A stretch of DNA of 64,000 nt from Hydrogenophaga sp. (GTDB lineage Bacteria > Pseudomonadota > Gammaproteobacteria > Burkholderiales > Burkholderiaceae_C): the NCBI RefSeq assembly GCF_014773545.1, contig NZ_SDDV01000003.1, positions 62,001 through 126,000 of the forward strand, in the 5' to 3' direction. The translations under genes were made by a program, and so were the position numbers. Each line of letters begins with the position of its first letter. Within the stretch, counting starts at the first letter, position 1. Positions 50,342 to 60,667 of this stretch are shown here, piece after piece. Under the pieces are notes generated by a model. The model made no database searches, had not been told where the DNA came from, and saw only the letters and a list, made by a program, of their open reading frames with translations.

Positions 50342-51319
50342 ATGCCGCGCCCCGGCCCAACCCCTGCCCTGCCCAGCGCGCTCACCCCGCCCAGCAACGG
50401 CCTGGTGGTGGCCGCCCACGGTCGCCACTGCCTGGTTGAGAGCCCCGACGGGCAGCGCCGCATCTGCCACCCGCGCGGCAAGAAAAATCAGGTGGTGGTA
50501 GGCGACTTGGTGCGCTGGCAGGCCAGCGGCGACGAAGGCAGCATCGAACAAGTGCTGCCTCGGCGCAACCTGCTGTACCGGCAAGACGAGTTGCGCACCA
50601 AGTCGTTTGCCGCCAACCTCGACCTGGTGCTGGTGCTGCTGGCGGCCGAACCCGAGTTTTCCGAGAGCCAACTCGCGCGTGCGCTGATCGCAGCCGAAGC
50701 CGAGCGCATCGACGTGCTGATCGTGCTCAACAAAAGCGATCTGCAAGCCGATTTTTCCCGCGCCTGGGAGCGGCTCGACGCCTACCGCCGCATGGGTTGC
50801 GCCGTGCTGCCGCTGCAACTCCAAGGCGACACCGCCGCCCCCAGCGACGCCGGGCTGGTGCCGCTGCAACATCTGCTGGACGGCAAAACCAGCCTGGTGC
50901 TCGGCCCTTCGGGCGTGGGCAAGAGCACGCTGGTGAACCGCCTGGTGCCGCACGCGCGCGCGCTCACGGGCGAAATATCGCGCGCCCTCAACGCCGGCAA
51001 GCACACCACCACCAGCACCACCTGGTACTGGAGCGACGCGCAGCACCGCACGGCCCTGATCGACTCGCCCGGGTTCCAGGAATTCGGCCTGAACCAGATC
51101 GAGCCGATGCAACTGGCGCACCTGATGCCCGACCTGCGCGCCGCGCTGGGCCAATGCCGTTTCTACAACTGCAGCCACCTGCACGAACCCGGCTGCGCGG
51201 TGCGCGAGCGCGTGCAAGGCGTGGGCCAGGCGGTCGATGCGGCGGCCCAGATCAGCGCATGCCGCTACCGCATTTACCGCGAGCTGTTCGAAGAACTCTC
51301 TGCCAAACGCCGCTATTGA
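50342..51319 (+). CDS. rsgA: Ribosome small subunit-dependent GTPase A
   Basis: Circularly permuted GTPase in 30S maturation. 325 residues: OB domain, G4 LNKSD, G1 GPSGVGKST (188-196), G3 DSPGF, and a C-terminal zinc site with Cys272, Cys277, His279 and Cys285. The permuted motif order G4-G1-G3 identifies RsgA. ATG 50342 is immediately after the inverted-repeat element, which supplies its start context (AGGTTGA). Confidence 0.95.
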   Translation: MPRPGPTPALPSALTPPSNGLVVAAHGRHCLVESPDGQRRICHPRGKKNQVVVGDLVRWQASGDEGSIEQVLPRRNLLYRQDELRTKSFAANLDLVLVLLAAEPEFSESQLARALIAAEAERIDVLIVLNKSDLQADFSRAWERLDAYRRMGCAVLPLQLQGDTAAPSDAGLVPLQHLLDGKTSLVLGPSGVGKSTLVNRLVPHARALTGEISRALNAGKHTTTSTTWYWSDAQHRTALIDSPGFQEFGLNQIEPMQLAHLMPDLRAALGQCRFYNCSHLHEPGCAVRERVQGVGQAVDAAAQISACRYRIYRELFEELSAKRRY

Positions 51320-51346
51320 GAGCGGCCACCCGCGCACGGATCCCCC

Positions 51347-53230
51347 TTGGATAAGCGCAAAACCTTGCTGCTGCTGGCCATGCTGCTGGGCCTGAGCGCC
51401 ATTTTCGCGTTCGATCTGGACCGCTATCTGAGTCTGGCTTATTTCCAGCAACAGCAGGCCACGTTCACCGCTTTGTACGCCGAACAGCCGCTGACGGTGG
51501 CGCTGGGTTTTTTCGTCATCTATGCGCTGGGGGCAGCGCTGTCGGTGCCCGGAGTGGGTTTTCTCGCCCTGGCCGCCGGCGCCATTTTTGGCCTGCTCTG
51601 GGGTGTGGTGCTGGTTTCGTTCGCCTCCAGCGTCGGCGCCACGCTGGCTTTTCTGAGCGCCCGTTTCGTGCTGCGCGACCTGATCGAGGCCCGTTTTGGC
51701 AAGCGCTTGCTCCACATCAACCGTGGCATCGCCAAGGACGGTGCGTTCTATCTGTTTAGCCTGCGCATCATTCCGGTGCTGCCTTTTTTCATCATCAACT
51801 TGGCGATGGGACTGACGCAGATCAAAACCCGCACCTATTACTGGGTCAGTCAAATCGGCATGCTGGGCGCCACCGTGGTCTACGTCAACGTCGGCACGCA
51901 ACTCGCCCGCATCGATACAGCGCAGGATATTTTCAGTCCCACCTTGCTCGGCTCGTTGCTGCTGCTGGGCCTGTTTCCCCTGCTGGCGCGCCGAGCTCTT
52001 TCGAGGTTGCGCAAAAGCCTGCGCTGGCTGGGCCGACGCAGCGCGCGGCCGACTGCGTTTGACCGTGAGTTGGTCGTCATCGGTGCTGGCTTGACCGGCC
52101 TGGAGAGCGCCTGCGTCGAAGCCGGCGTTCGCCTGACACGGGTTGTGCCGGCGCCCACCGCAGGCGGTGCGTGCCTGCAGCCAATGCCGCAGCGCACAGG
52201 CCCGGACGTGGAGCTGTTGCAGGGTGCGGCAAAGCTGCTCAATCCCTGGACGCTGCACGTCGCTCTGCGTGCTGGCGGCAGCCGGCGCTTGACTGCGCGC
52301 AGCATTGTCTTTGCCACCGGCACGCAGCCGGTGCTGCCAGACCTGCCCGGGCTGGAGGACGTTGGCTGCACCGACAGCGACGCGCTCTGGCAAAGCCTTG
52401 CCGTGCCCGCGCCCGAGCACGTGCCGCAGCGCCTGCTGGTGCTGGGCGGCAGCCCGACCGGCTGCGAGCTGGCGCAGGCCTTCGCCCGCCGGGGCGCGCA
52501 GGTCACGCTGGTCGAGCAGGCCACGCGCCTGCTGGCGCACGAAGACGAGGACGTGGCCGCACGGGTGTTTTCGTCTTTGCTGGCCGACGGCGTGCAGGTG
52601 CTGCTGCAGCACCAGGCCTTGCGCTGCGCGCGCCAGGGCGAAGAAAAAACCTTGCAGCTCGAACACGCCGGGGGGCAGCGTCGCATCGTTTTCGACCAGC
52701 TCGTCTGCGCCCTGGGCCGGCTGGCGCTGCTTCCAGACCACGGACTGCAAGCGCTCGGCATGGCGACTTCACTGCGTTTGCCGAGCAACACCTGTCTGCA
52801 AGCCCTTTGCCCGCATGTCTACGTGGCCAGCGAAGCGGCCGCTGGCACACCCTTGGGCGGCACTGCGGCGCAGCGGAGCTGGGGCGCGCTGCTGCAGGTG
52901 CTATTGGATGAGAACCATCCGCTGCGGGCCGACGAACACCTGTTTGCCTGCCGCATCGGAACCGACCCCGAACTGGCACGCGCCGGCCTGACCGAGCAAG
53001 CAGCCAAGGAACAAGGGGTTTCGGTGGCGCTGCGCGAGTTTGTGCTGGACGCGCCGGATGCGCCTGCTGGCCCGCAGGCGCAGACCTGGGTCAAAGTACT
53101 CAGCGTCCCGGATGGCAAGCGTGTGCTGGGCCTGAGCGTGCTGGGCCCGCACGCGACCGACGTGTTGCGCAGCCGCCTGCTGACCTTGGACCCGAATCCG
53201 GCCCTTGAGGGCGCGGCCTGCACCGAATGA
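51347..53230 (+). CDS. TVP38/TMEM64-flavoprotein fusion, redox centre lost
   Basis: Paralogue of the fusion at 17984. Residues 1-215 are a TVP38 membrane domain (SVPGVGFLALAAGAIFGLLW, FASSVGATLAFLSARFVLRD, IIPVLPFFIINLAMGL). From ~240 the flavoprotein part begins VVIGAGLTGLESA, but about 60-70 residues following GGAC (276) are missing, removing the second cysteine and the VPSK region; the C-terminal HTYP...E pair is also gone. The NAD(P)H site LVLGGSPTGCELAQAF survives. It probably cannot do disulfide chemistry. Start is TTG 51347 or ATG 51380. Follows rsgA by 27 nt; no ECF-type promoter is seen. Confidence 0.82.
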   Translation: MDKRKTLLLLAMLLGLSAIFAFDLDRYLSLAYFQQQQATFTALYAEQPLTVALGFFVIYALGAALSVPGVGFLALAAGAIFGLLWGVVLVSFASSVGATLAFLSARFVLRDLIEARFGKRLLHINRGIAKDGAFYLFSLRIIPVLPFFIINLAMGLTQIKTRTYYWVSQIGMLGATVVYVNVGTQLARIDTAQDIFSPTLLGSLLLLGLFPLLARRALSRLRKSLRWLGRRSARPTAFDRELVVIGAGLTGLESACVEAGVRLTRVVPAPTAGGACLQPMPQRTGPDVELLQGAAKLLNPWTLHVALRAGGSRRLTARSIVFATGTQPVLPDLPGLEDVGCTDSDALWQSLAVPAPEHVPQRLLVLGGSPTGCELAQAFARRGAQVTLVEQATRLLAHEDEDVAARVFSSLLADGVQVLLQHQALRCARQGEEKTLQLEHAGGQRRIVFDQLVCALGRLALLPDHGLQALGMATSLRLPSNTCLQALCPHVYVASEAAAGTPLGGTAAQRSWGALLQVLLDENHPLRADEHLFACRIGTDPELARAGLTEQAAKEQGVSVALREFVLDAPDAPAGPQAQTWVKVLSVPDGKRVLGLSVLGPHATDVLRSRLLTLDPNPALEGAACTE

Positions 53231-53333
53231 AATGCAGCCCAGGGGCCGGCCTTGCAGCCGTGTCCGGAAACATCCAACGCCGCATGGGCGCTCAAACACC
53301 GCAAATTCCTGAGCCGGATTTTTCAGCGCCTCC

Positions 53334-54560
53334 TCAGCGCGCTGGCGCGCGCGTGCGCACCCGCTGGCCGTCTTGAATGTCACCCGGAAACAGCAGCACA
53401 GCCTGACCAGGCTCCAGGTCAGCAGCAATCCACGCCTGCTCGGCGTTGCGGTCTTGCACCTGCACCACCCGGGCGCGCGCACGGCCTTGTTCGAGCAGCA
53501 GCACCTGCCACTGCGCCGCACCGCGCTGCAAGGCAGCGGTAGGCACCAGCAGCACGCCTGGCTGCGCGGCCACGGTGATGCGGGCGTCGACGCGGAAACC
53601 GTCGCCCAGGCTGGCGGTGCTTGGCGCGGCTGCGTCCAGACCGACGATGACGTTGACGCGCTGCTCCGCTATCCCCAGCGCCGAGACCCGGGTCACGGCG
53701 ACTGGTTCGATGCGCAGCACCCGACCCGGCACGTCCGCAGCGGTGCGACCGAATGACAGCCGCACCGGCGCGCCGACCTGGATTTGACCCACCTCTTGCG
53801 ACAGCACCTCGATCACGGCCTCCAGGGCGCGCAAGTCGGCCAGTTCGAGCAAGGGCTGCGCGGCAGCGACCACGGCAGCGCTTTGCAGATGCAGCTTGAT
53901 CACCTGGCCGTCGACCGGGCTGCGCAAGGTCCAGCCCGGTGCAGGCGGCGCTGCTGCGGCCGTATCGTCGCCGCGCAGGGCGGCGCGCGCCTCGGCCAGC
54001 GCGTGTTCGGCCATGGCCTGTTCGGCCTGCGCGGCTGCCAGCGCCTGCTGCGCTGCCTGCTGCGCCAGCCGCGCCTGCTCCAGCGCGGCGGCGGCAATGA
54101 AGTGGCCCTGCGCCAGGCGCTGCGCACGTTCGGCGTCCGCGCTGGCCTGCGCCAGCGCCGCTTGCAGCCGCTGCACCTGCGCGGCAGCGGCACGGCGGGC
54201 GGCGTCGGCGCTGCCCACGCGCTGCTGCAACATCAGCCGCGTGCGCGCGTCGAGCAAGGGCGCGGCCAGCGGCGTCAGGCGGGCCACCACGTCGCCCCTG
54301 CGCACCGGATCGCCCACGCGCAGCACGGGGCGCTGCAACTGGGCCGCGCTGGGTGCCGTGATGAGGTAGCGCTGCTGCGGCCGCAAGCTGCCGTCTTCTT
54401 CGATGCTGCGCTCGAAGTCACCCCGGCTCACGCTGGCGACTTCAACCACCAGCGCGCGCGGCCAGTACGCCGCCAGCACCAGCAGCAAGACCAGCGCGCC
54501 CAACAGCGCCAGCAGCAACCAGCGCCGGCGCCGGCTCAGGCTTGTTTTTCCGTCGTTCAT
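53334..54560 (-). CDS. HlyD/MacA-like periplasmic adaptor of an ABC exporter
   Basis: 408 residues; one N-terminal membrane helix (RRRWLLLALLGALVLLLVLA), then lipoyl/hairpin segments with a long Ala/Gln-rich coiled coil (residues ~115-200) and the beta-barrel domain (VGAPVRLSFGRTAADVPGRV). ATG 54560 overlaps the permease stop (ATGA). Forms a tripartite-type unit with the two genes upstream; no outer-membrane factor is encoded next to it. Confidence 0.9.
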   Translation of the reverse strand: MNDGKTSLSRRRRWLLLALLGALVLLLVLAAYWPRALVVEVASVSRGDFERSIEEDGSLRPQQRYLITAPSAAQLQRPVLRVGDPVRRGDVVARLTPLAAPLLDARTRLMLQQRVGSADAARRAAAAQVQRLQAALAQASADAERAQRLAQGHFIAAAALEQARLAQQAAQQALAAAQAEQAMAEHALAEARAALRGDDTAAAAPPAPGWTLRSPVDGQVIKLHLQSAAVVAAAQPLLELADLRALEAVIEVLSQEVGQIQVGAPVRLSFGRTAADVPGRVLRIEPVAVTRVSALGIAEQRVNVIVGLDAAAPSTASLGDGFRVDARITVAAQPGVLLVPTAALQRGAAQWQVLLLEQGRARARVVQVQDRNAEQAWIAADLEPGQAVLLFPGDIQDGQRVRTRAPAR

Positions 54561-56926
54561 TCGCGTACCTTCAAAACAGCAACCAGATCCAGCCGATCGA
54601 TCTGGCGGCGCACCAGCAAGGCGCTGATGGCGCCTGCGGCCAGCACGATCAGCAGCGCCGAGGCGTAGGTGGACGGCTCGATCACGACCGGAAAGTCGAT
54701 GTGCTCGACCGCCATCAGCCCCATCAGCAGCCAAGCCAAGCCCCAGCCGGCCAGCGCCCCCAGCGGCAGCGCCGCCAGCAACTCGGCACCGAGCTCGCCC
54801 AGCAGCAGTTGCGAGACTTCGGCGCGCGTCATTCCCAGCACGCGCAGACTGGCCAGTTCCCAGGCGCGCTCGGAGAGCGAAATGCGCGCCGCGTTGTAGG
54901 TGATGCCGACCGCCAGCGCGATTGCAAACAGCGTAAGAATGCCACTGAAGACCGCCATGCTGCGCGCAGTGACTTGCTCAAAGGCGGCGCGTGCGCCGGC
55001 TTTGTCGAACACCGCATTGATGACCGGGGAGGTTTTGACCGCGGCCCAGAACGCGCTCATGGCCTGCGGATCGACAAGCAGCGCCGCATCGCTGATGCCC
55101 TCGCCGTCCCGCGCGAGCCGGTTCATCGCCTCCAGATTCATGTAGAGCTGCTGGCCGAGCAGGGTCTGTGCGACGTCGACCACCACCACTTCGGTGCGCA
55201 CCTGCGACCAGAGCCGAAATTCCAGCTCAAGCCGGTCGCCCACGCGCGCCCCGAGCGCGCGCGCCAGCAAGCTGCTGAGCACCACGCCGTCGGGCGGCAG
55301 CGCCAGCGGGCCGCGCTGCTCGTCCACCAGCCGCAGCAGTTGCGCGTCGCTGCGCAGCCCCAGCAGGACGCTGTCTTCGCTGCGCTGGCGCAGGCGCAGG
55401 CGCACCGGTTCGACGCGGTAGGGTTCGGCGTCGAGTACGCCGGGCAGTTGCTTGAGCTCGCGCACCGCGCCAGGATGCAGCGGGCGGTCAAAATTGACCA
55501 GCACATCACCTTGCTGCACCTGGCGAAACTGCATGTCCATGATGTGCGCTATGGTGTCGAGCCAGAACGCGCCCGAAATTTGCAGCGCCACCGCCAGCGC
55601 CAGACCGGCGACGGTGAAGGTGGCGCGCAGCGGGCGCTGCTCGAACTGGCGAATCACCATCAGCGCGCGCGTGCCGATCCGGCGGCCCCAACCCAGGCGC
55701 TCGATCAGCGTGGGCCGGTAGACCGGCGGCGTGGCAGGCTGCATCGCCTGTGCCGGCCTGAGTCGCAGCACGGCGCGAACGGCGCTCCAGGCCCCGAGCG
55801 TGGCGGCACCCAAAACGATCAGACTGGCCGCCGCCAGCAGCCCGCCGCTGCTGACGTAGGTCAAGGCGTGGAAGCGAAACACCTCGTCGTACAAACCGAG
55901 CATCAAGCGCCCAACCACGACACTGAGCGCCAGCCCGGCGGCCAGCCCGAGACCGGCGATCACCCAGGCCAGTTGCATGTAGTGCCAGGCAATGGCGGTA
56001 TCAGGATAGCCCAGCGCTTTGAGCGCGGCGATCTGGCTGCGCTGCGTGCTCACCTGGCGGCTGAGCACGACGTTGAGGACAAACATCGAGACCAGCAGAA
56101 AAATCGACGGCAACACCGTTCCCATCACCCGCAGCGCCGCCATCTCGTCTTCGACGAAGCGGGCCGAGAGCTGGTCGGTGCGCCCGATCGCCCCGACCGA
56201 CCCGTAGGGCCGCAACAGGCGGTCAACCCGCTGCAACACGTCGGCCAGCGCAGCGTCGGGCGTCAGCCGCAACGCGACCTGATTGAACGCGCCCTGCATG
56301 CCAAAGGCGCTGGCCATGACCTCGTCGTCGATCCACCAGATGCCAAAGGTCTGATCGTCGGGCAGCGCACCGCGCGCGGCAAACACATACTCGGGCGAGA
56401 CCACCGTGCCCACCACGTGCACGCGCTCGCGGCGCCCGCCCAGCATGGCGTAGACCGTGTCACCCGGGTTCAGTTCGCGCACCGTCGCAAAACGGTCGCT
56501 GACCACGGCCTCCAGCGCCGCACCGCGCTCGGGCCAGCGCCCGCTCTTGAGGGTGAGTGCGTTGAGCCCTTGGCGATCGGCGTGCGCCCGATCGAGCGCC
56601 AGACCAATGAAGCGGCCCGTCAGCACCGACTCTACACCCGGCAGGTCGAGTTGTGCGTCAAACACCACTTCGAGCTTGACCTGGGCCACGCCGTCCTGCG
56701 CCGCCAAGCGCTGACCCAGCGGCAGCGGCGCACGCCGCACGCTGGCGAACACGTCGGCCAGGCTGTTTTCGCGGTAGAAGGCGTCGCGCGACTGGTGCAG
56801 CGACTGATGAACCGAAAACATGCCGACGAAACCGGCCACGCCAATCGCCACCACCAGCCCTATCGTTGCCACCTGAGCGCGCAAGCTGTTCAGGTCGCGC
56901 CAGAGTTTGGTCTGCAAGGCCGTCAT
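54557..56926 (-). CDS. FtsX-like ABC transporter permease (duplicated, 789 aa)
   Basis: Two FtsX/MacB_PCD repeats in one chain: N-terminal helix after [20 protein letters not shown], periplasmic domain, helices around [18 protein letters not shown] and [18 protein letters not shown], then a second copy ending [20 protein letters not shown]. This layout fits type VII exporters for lipids, lipoproteins or peptides rather than importers. 6 nt after the ATPase gene. Substrate unknown. Confidence 0.92.
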   Translation of the reverse strand: MTALQTKLWRDLNSLRAQVATIGLVVAIGVAGFVGMFSVHQSLHQSRDAFYRENSLADVFASVRRAPLPLGQRLAAQDGVAQVKLEVVFDAQLDLPGVESVLTGRFIGLALDRAHADRQGLNALTLKSGRWPERGAALEAVVSDRFATVRELNPGDTVYAMLGGRRERVHVVGTVVSPEYVFAARGALPDDQTFGIWWIDDEVMASAFGMQGAFNQVALRLTPDAALADVLQRVDRLLRPYGSVGAIGRTDQLSARFVEDEMAALRVMGTVLPSIFLLVSMFVLNVVLSRQVSTQRSQIAALKALGYPDTAIAWHYMQLAWVIAGLGLAAGLALSVVVGRLMLGLYDEVFRFHALTYVSSGGLLAAASLIVLGAATLGAWSAVRAVLRLRPAQAMQPATPPVYRPTLIERLGWGRRIGTRALMVIRQFEQRPLRATFTVAGLALAVALQISGAFWLDTIAHIMDMQFRQVQQGDVLVNFDRPLHPGAVRELKQLPGVLDAEPYRVEPVRLRLRQRSEDSVLLGLRSDAQLLRLVDEQRGPLALPPDGVVLSSLLARALGARVGDRLELEFRLWSQVRTEVVVVDVAQTLLGQQLYMNLEAMNRLARDGEGISDAALLVDPQAMSAFWAAVKTSPVINAVFDKAGARAAFEQVTARSMAVFSGILTLFAIALAVGITYNAARISLSERAWELASLRVLGMTRAEVSQLLLGELGAELLAALPLGALAGWGLAWLLMGLMAVEHIDFPVVIEPSTYASALLIVLAAGAISALLVRRQIDRLDLVAVLKVRE

Positions 56927-56932
56927 GACGAA

Positions 56933-57703
<771 letters not shown>

Positions 57704-58306
57704 TTACTTGATGAGTGCCTGAACAGCGCGAAAGGCCGGGTGTTCGGCGCTGCGCAGCCACTCAAAAGCCACCATCTCGGTCGTCACCAACTCGGCACCG
57801 GCACCAGCCAGGCGGTCAAAGGCGGCGTCGCGGTTGCGCTCGGTGCGCGAGCCGCAGGCGTCGGTCACCACCCAGACGTCGAATTCTTGTTCGATCAACT
57901 CGAGCGCGGTCTGCAGCAGGCAGACATGGGCCTCGCAGCCGGCCAGCACCAGGGTTGATCGCTCGGGCGCGGCCACGGCCGGTTTTTGCAAGTGCTTGGG
58001 CAGGCTGCGTGCGTTGCCCGCCGGCGCGCGCGCTGGCGGGCGCAAAAGATCGATCAGGCCGTCGGCGGCGGCACTGAAGTGCATTTTGGCCAAGGTGTGC
58101 TGGCACAGCTCGCGCAAAACGGGATCGTTGGGGCCGAGCTTGTCCGGGTTTTGCTCGGTGCCCCAGATCGGCACCTGCATCAGCTTGGCCACCTGAGCCA
58201 GTCGCTGCGCCTGCGCCAGCACCTGCGGCCCGTCAGAAATGGCTGGCAACAAGCGGCTTTGGTAATCGACCAGCACCAGTTGGGAGTCAGAGGCGTCGAG
58301 CAGCAT
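57704..58306 (-). CDS. Isochorismatase-family cysteine hydrolase
   Basis: 200 residues with the catalytic triad visible: Asp in LVLVDYQSRLLP, Lys in LAKMHFSA and Cys in LVLAGCEAHVCLLQTA. The insertion LRPPARAPAGNARSLPKHLQ between Lys and Cys is longer than usual. Related to YcaC-type hydrolases; substrate unknown. Abuts the ABC operon directly (stop at 57704, ATPase start at 57703). Confidence 0.9.
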   Translation of the reverse strand: MLLDASDSQLVLVDYQSRLLPAISDGPQVLAQAQRLAQVAKLMQVPIWGTEQNPDKLGPNDPVLRELCQHTLAKMHFSAAADGLIDLLRPPARAPAGNARSLPKHLQKPAVAAPERSTLVLAGCEAHVCLLQTALELIEQEFDVWVVTDACGSRTERNRDAAFDRLAGAGAELVTTEMVAFEWLRSAEHPAFRAVQALIK

Positions 58307-58501
58307 GGCAGGCTTTCGGCAAAAGAAGTCAAAACAGGTTTATTCTCGCAGACCGGTTGCCGCCCGGCCAGTCTTTTGGCGGCGTCCACCCAGGGCTTCA
58401 GAGATCGAGCACCAACTGCGGCGTCTTGCTGCGCGAGCAGCAGGGGGTGAGCAGCGCCCGGCAGCGCGCCAGCGCTCGCCAAACTGGTGTAGTGTTGTCA
58501 C

Positions 58502-58819
58502 ATGAACCAAACCGATGTTTTTTTCACGCACACCATTGTCGGTGCGCCTTTATCTGTGCCGCTGGGACGCCGACTTGGCCCAGCTCAGGCGCAGGCACAG
58601 GGGCTGCACGTTGATCTGGGCCGCGCCACACAGCATTTTTGCCAAGACTGGCAGGGCTGGCTGCTACTGAACCACGCCGACAACTGTCCCGGCCTGCCGC
58701 GCCGGCGCCCGGGACGCTGGCGGCGCCGGCTGGAGCGCCACGCGCTGTGGCTGGCCGTGCTGGCGCTGCTCGGCCTGCTGGCCAGCGGGGTATTCTGGGG
58801 GGCGGTGGCATGGCGCTGA
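58502..58819 (+). CDS. Small single-pass membrane protein preceding bactofilin
   Basis: 105 residues, no recognised family. The N-terminal 60 residues are soluble; an arginine-rich patch (PRRRPGRWRRRLERH) then precedes one membrane helix (LAVLALLGLLASGVFWGAVA), so the N-terminus is probably cytoplasmic. It overlaps the bactofilin start by 10 nt. The layout (Arg cluster then C-terminal helix) recurs in the protein at 59886, suggesting both anchor bactofilin to the membrane. Confidence 0.7.
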   Translation: MNQTDVFFTHTIVGAPLSVPLGRRLGPAQAQAQGLHVDLGRATQHFCQDWQGWLLLNHADNCPGLPRRRPGRWRRRLERHALWLAVLALLGLLASGVFWGAVAWR

Positions 58820-59262
58820 ACCTGGTGCAGGACACACTCACGCTGGATCCGGTCGCCATGAACGTGGTCAACCGGGTGGCTGCGGGCAGCCGGCTCAGCG
58901 GCGAGCTTGAGTTCGAGGGGGGCCTGCTGGTGCAGGGCGAGATTTCAGGACGCCTTCGCGTCAACGGCAGTCTGATCGTCTGGGGCACCGGCGTGGTGCG
59001 GGGCCGGGTGCGGGTGCTGGGCGACCTCTATCTGTTTGGCCGCCTGGGCGCACCCGGCGCCGCAGCGCACGACAGCAGCCTGGAGTGCCTGGGCACGGCC
59101 TACGTCTGCAACACCGCCGTGTCCACCGGCACCTTGCTGGCGCGGCGACTACAGGTCTACGAGGGAGCCGACTTGCAAGGCCCGTTCAAAACCCTCAAAG
59201 GGAGCGACGAACTGCCGGTACTGCATGATGTGCAGGCCAGTCCAGGCTCAAGCCCCAGTTGA
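58810..59262 (+). CDS. Bactofilin (polymer-forming cytoskeletal protein) 1
   Basis: 150 residues; central right-handed beta-helix repeat region seen as regular hydrophobic/glycine spacing (SGELEFEGGLLVQGEISGRL, VNGSLIVWGTGVVRGRV). Bactofilins polymerise without nucleotide and scaffold cell-wall or polar proteins. Overlaps the preceding small membrane protein gene. Confidence 0.8.
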   Translation: MALNLVQDTLTLDPVAMNVVNRVAAGSRLSGELEFEGGLLVQGEISGRLRVNGSLIVWGTGVVRGRVRVLGDLYLFGRLGAPGAAAHDSSLECLGTAYVCNTAVSTGTLLARRLQVYEGADLQGPFKTLKGSDELPVLHDVQASPGSSPS

Positions 59263-59315
59263 CACACATGAAAGCCAGACGCCACATCCTCCCCAACCGC
59301 CACCTGGAGCCGGAC

Positions 59316-59861
59316 ATGAACGAGCACGACTCAAGCACGCACGCACGAGCAGCCGATGCGCCCACCCCTACACCCGATTTCAACGAGGAAAACCCAGGCC
59401 CGACCGACGCTGCCAGCCGCCTGGAGGTGGACGCAGGCAAGGCCATGCCGCCGACACAGTCGGCCTATCTGCCGCTGCTGCACGTGCCGGCCAGCGCATC
59501 CGACCCCATGCCGCCCCGCACACCGGCTTGCAGCCTGCTGGCCGAGGGCATGCAGTTCGTCGGCAACGCCGTGCTGCGCGGCCCGTGCAGCGTGGCTGGC
59601 CAGTTCGAGGGCAATCTGAGCCAGGCGCCCGGCACACTGGCAGCGGTGGTGGTGGCACCCAGTGGCCGCGTCAAGGGCGACATCACGGCGCACAAGATCG
59701 CCGTCATGGGTCAGACCGACGGTCTGCTCGACTCGGGCCAGGGCGAAGTGACCTTGCACGACAGCGCCAGTGTGTCGGGTCGGGTGCGCTACGGGCGCAT
59801 CCAGGTCAACGGCGCCGACCTCAACGCCACACTCGAGCGCGTACCGACGGCGCGGCATTGA
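59316..59861 (+). CDS. Bactofilin-like protein 2, with N-terminal extension
   Basis: 181 residues from ATG 59316, chosen because GGAG lies 6 nt upstream; TTG 59259 and ATG 59268 in the same frame are alternatives. An acidic/Pro-rich N-terminal ~65 residues is followed by beta-helix repeats (VGNAVLRGPCSVAGQFEGNL, VVAPSGRVKGDITAHKIAVM, DSASVSGRVRYGRIQVNGAD). More diverged than the other two bactofilins. Confidence 0.72.
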   Translation: MNEHDSSTHARAADAPTPTPDFNEENPGPTDAASRLEVDAGKAMPPTQSAYLPLLHVPASASDPMPPRTPACSLLAEGMQFVGNAVLRGPCSVAGQFEGNLSQAPGTLAAVVVAPSGRVKGDITAHKIAVMGQTDGLLDSGQGEVTLHDSASVSGRVRYGRIQVNGADLNATLERVPTARH

Positions 59862-59885
59862 GCCGGCCTTGCACGCTGCCCAGCC

Positions 59886-60113
59886 ATGGCCAAACCGCGT
59901 CCGGCCCACCCTGTTGCGTCATCGTCCAGCCATGCCCTGCCAGACCCTGAAACCCTGCGCCGTTCAGCGCTGCAAGCGAGCTGGCGGCGCGACCGCTGGG
60001 TACGCGCGCGCCGTCTGGCCTGGCGCTGGCTGCTGTGGGCTTGCTGGCGCTACGGCCCAGCGGCGTTGCTGCTGCTGGCCGCGCTCGGCGCGCTGGGCCG
60101 CTGGCTGCTTTGA
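59886..60113 (+). CDS. Small arginine-rich single-pass membrane protein
   Basis: 75 residues: soluble N-terminus, Arg-rich stretch (WRRDRWVRARRLAWRW) and a C-terminal helix (YGPAALLLLAALGALGRWLL). Same plan as the 58502 protein though shorter. Lies between bactofilins 2 and 3. No family recognised. Confidence 0.6.
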   Translation: MAKPRPAHPVASSSSHALPDPETLRRSALQASWRRDRWVRARRLAWRWLLWACWRYGPAALLLLAALGALGRWLL

Positions 60114-60204
60114 ACCGCAATGGTGTTGCTGCCCGCGTGCAAAAATCTCATGCACCCATTCCTCAAACCCACAGACGGATTGCACCGTCAGGAGCCCTGA
60201 CCCG

Positions 60205-60621
60205 ATGAGCCAAAACCACGCCAGCACCCGCCTCGTTCCGGTCGAACGCCTCGCGGCCATCGACAGCCTGATCGCCGAAGGCGCGGTGTTCGAGGGCAAC
60301 TTCCACACCACGCGCGACCAAGGCATCAAGATCGACGGCCACCTCAAGGGCAACGTGAGCTTCGATACCGGTGGCACGCTGCACGTGGGTCCGCGCGGCG
60401 TGATCGAAAACACCCGACTCGAGGCCGATCACGTATTCATCGAAGGCAAGGTGATAGGCAGCGTGGTCGCGCGCAAGGCGCTGGAGATCACAGGCACCGC
60501 CACGCTGCTGGGAGACGCCAGCTATGACGAACTGATCGATGTACACCCACGCGCGCGGGTGCGGGGCAAGATCGAGTTTCGCGGCGATATCGACGCCGCC
60601 GCACCCCCGGACGAAACCTGA
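60205..60621 (+). CDS. Bactofilin 3
   Basis: 138 residues, a compact classical bactofilin: IDSLIAEGAVFEGNFHTTRD, IKIDGHLKGNVSFDTGGTLH, VIGSVVARKALEITGTATLL. GGAG precedes the ATG. Third bactofilin within 1.9 kb; converges on ppa with a 46-bp gap. Confidence 0.88.
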   Translation: MSQNHASTRLVPVERLAAIDSLIAEGAVFEGNFHTTRDQGIKIDGHLKGNVSFDTGGTLHVGPRGVIENTRLEADHVFIEGKVIGSVVARKALEITGTATLLGDASYDELIDVHPRARVRGKIEFRGDIDAAAPPDET

Positions 60622-60667
60622 CGAGACGCCTGCGCGAAGCCGTCGCGCAGGCCCTGGGGCATGTTCT

